This document shows, piece by piece, positions 63,538-64,000 of a stretch of 64,000 nt of DNA (position 1 is the first letter of the stretch; each line of letters starts with the position of its first letter). The position numbers and the translations under genes are program-made. The notes beneath the pieces were generated by a model. That model was not told the origin of the DNA and ran no database searches. It was given only the letters and a program-made list of their open reading frames with translations. The DNA comes from Thermodesulfovibrio sp. (GTDB lineage: Bacteria; Nitrospirota; Thermodesulfovibrionia; Thermodesulfovibrionales; Thermodesulfovibrionaceae). Location: NCBI GenBank assembly GCA_020725335.1, contig DYFF01000003.1:62001-126000 (forward strand), given 5' to 3'.

Positions 63538-64000
63538 TTTGAAATAATCCTCGGCTGAAGTAGTATAACAAGCTCGGTATTTGACTGAATTCTGTCATGT
63601 CCCTTAAAAAGAGTACCAATTATTGGAATATCACCAAGTATAGGTGTTTTACTTTCTGAAATTCCTTCTTGTTTTTTGATAAGTCCACCGATTATTACAA
63701 CCTCGCCATCCTTTACTTTTACAGTAGTGCTTAATTCTCTCAAGTCAACAACGGGGAGTTGTATTATTGTTTGAGCTCCTGTAGAACCATAAGTTTTTTC
63801 AGAGATATTGATGAGATTTGATATAACAGGTGTTATTGTAAGAGATATTTCTCCTTTTTCATCAATATAAGGCACAATTCCAATTATTAATCCTGAAAGA
63901 AGATTGCTTGTTTCAACAGTATAAGTTATTATGGGACTTCCTCCAGAAGATGTAGTTACATTACTTTCTGCTTTAGAAATAAAAGTAAAGTTTCTTCCCA
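63534..64000 (-). CDS. mshL: Secretin C-terminal part (MshL/PilQ/GspD), cut by the window edge
   Basis: An open frame runs from the window end to the stop at 63534; about 155 C-terminal residues are present. VVDLRELSTTVKVKDGEVVIIGGLIKK, PILGDIPIIGTLFKG and ELVILLQPRII are the secretin signature. The upstream residues TYTVETSNLLSGLIIGIVPYI are in frame. It forms the outer-membrane pore for the pilus. A GTG at 63875 is internal, not a start. Order next to the MshE, MshG and MshM genes supports MshL. Confidence 0.85.
   Translation of the reverse strand, partial: GRNFTFISKAESNVTTSSGGSPIITYTVETSNLLSGLIIGIVPYIDEKGEISLTITPVISNLINISEKTYGSTGAQTIIQLPVVDLRELSTTVKVKDGEVVIIGGLIKKQEGISESKTPILGDIPIIGTLFKGHDRIQSNTELVILLQPRIISK

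Overview
The window is a low-G+C, gene-dense bacterial chromosome segment from a diderm (Gram-negative-type) anaerobe. The clues are lipid A genes (lpxB, waaA), an outer-membrane porin, a BamD-like lipoprotein, a secretin, a 17-heme c-type cytochrome with a tetraheme c3-like partner, System II cytochrome c maturation (ccsA/resB), siroheme synthesis and a futalosine-hydrolase-like (menaquinone) gene. Together with trmI this fits a thermophilic Nitrospirota of the Thermodesulfovibrio kind. That placement is inferred from gene content and style; no database search was run.

Layout. 1-3.55 kb is an accessory patch. About twenty short, G+C-richer palindromic repeats surround a porin gene (with a structured 5' leader), a small GIY-YIG nuclease gene and a DUF4258/DUF2283 pair. 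I saw no such repeats in the remaining 60 kb. 3.6-9.6 kb holds tRNA-Gln, tRNA-Glu, an L,D-transpeptidase convergent with a Braun-type lipoprotein, ribD, tRNA-Gly followed by trmI, a radical-SAM gene, a coiled-coil gene built on a 42-bp repeat, and an mqnB-like gene split by a frameshift in a T9 run. 9.65-18.2 kb (minus strand) has TPR, receiver-like and trmB genes, then lon-thiL-rimO-M50 protease, then galU and tRNA-Leu. 18.3-26 kb (plus strand) is a tight string: MoaE-like, M48 protease, acylphosphatase, bamD-like, siroheme synthase, a Gfo/Idh oxidoreductase plus DegT aminotransferase (candidate gnnA/gnnB), lpxB and waaA.

26-46.3 kb (minus strand) is a complete dcw cell-wall/division cluster transcribed from mraZ: mraZ-rsmH-ftsL-ftsI-murE-murF-mraY-dacA-murD-ftsW-murG-murC-murB-ddl-ftsQ-ftsA-ftsZ, ending in a B12-type radical-SAM gene. 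Nearly every junction overlaps or abuts. A sigma70-type promoter and three GTGG boxes at exact 10-nt period lie before mraZ. The inserted dacA is unusual.

46.4-57.6 kb carries bioF, tsaD, ccsA-resB, a thioredoxin-like protein, the cytochrome module (17-heme c, cytochrome b, tetraheme c), tRNA-Ser, an FMN-reductase-like flavoprotein and a CPA2 antiporter. 57.7-64 kb is an MSHA-like pilus locus: a large Ig-bearing pseudopilin, an MshN-like TPR protein, MshM/ExeA-like ATPase, PilC/MshG, PilB/MshE with a tandem MshEN (c-di-GMP-binding) N-terminus, and the end of a secretin cut by the window edge.

Most notable: the repeat/GIY-YIG patch, the switch-like porin leader, the lipoprotein-transpeptidase pair with a C-terminal Lys, the gnnA/gnnB-lpxB-waaA context, the homopolymer frameshift in mqnB, the MraZ operator, the EF-hand in the 17-heme cytochrome, and the c-di-GMP-type MshE.
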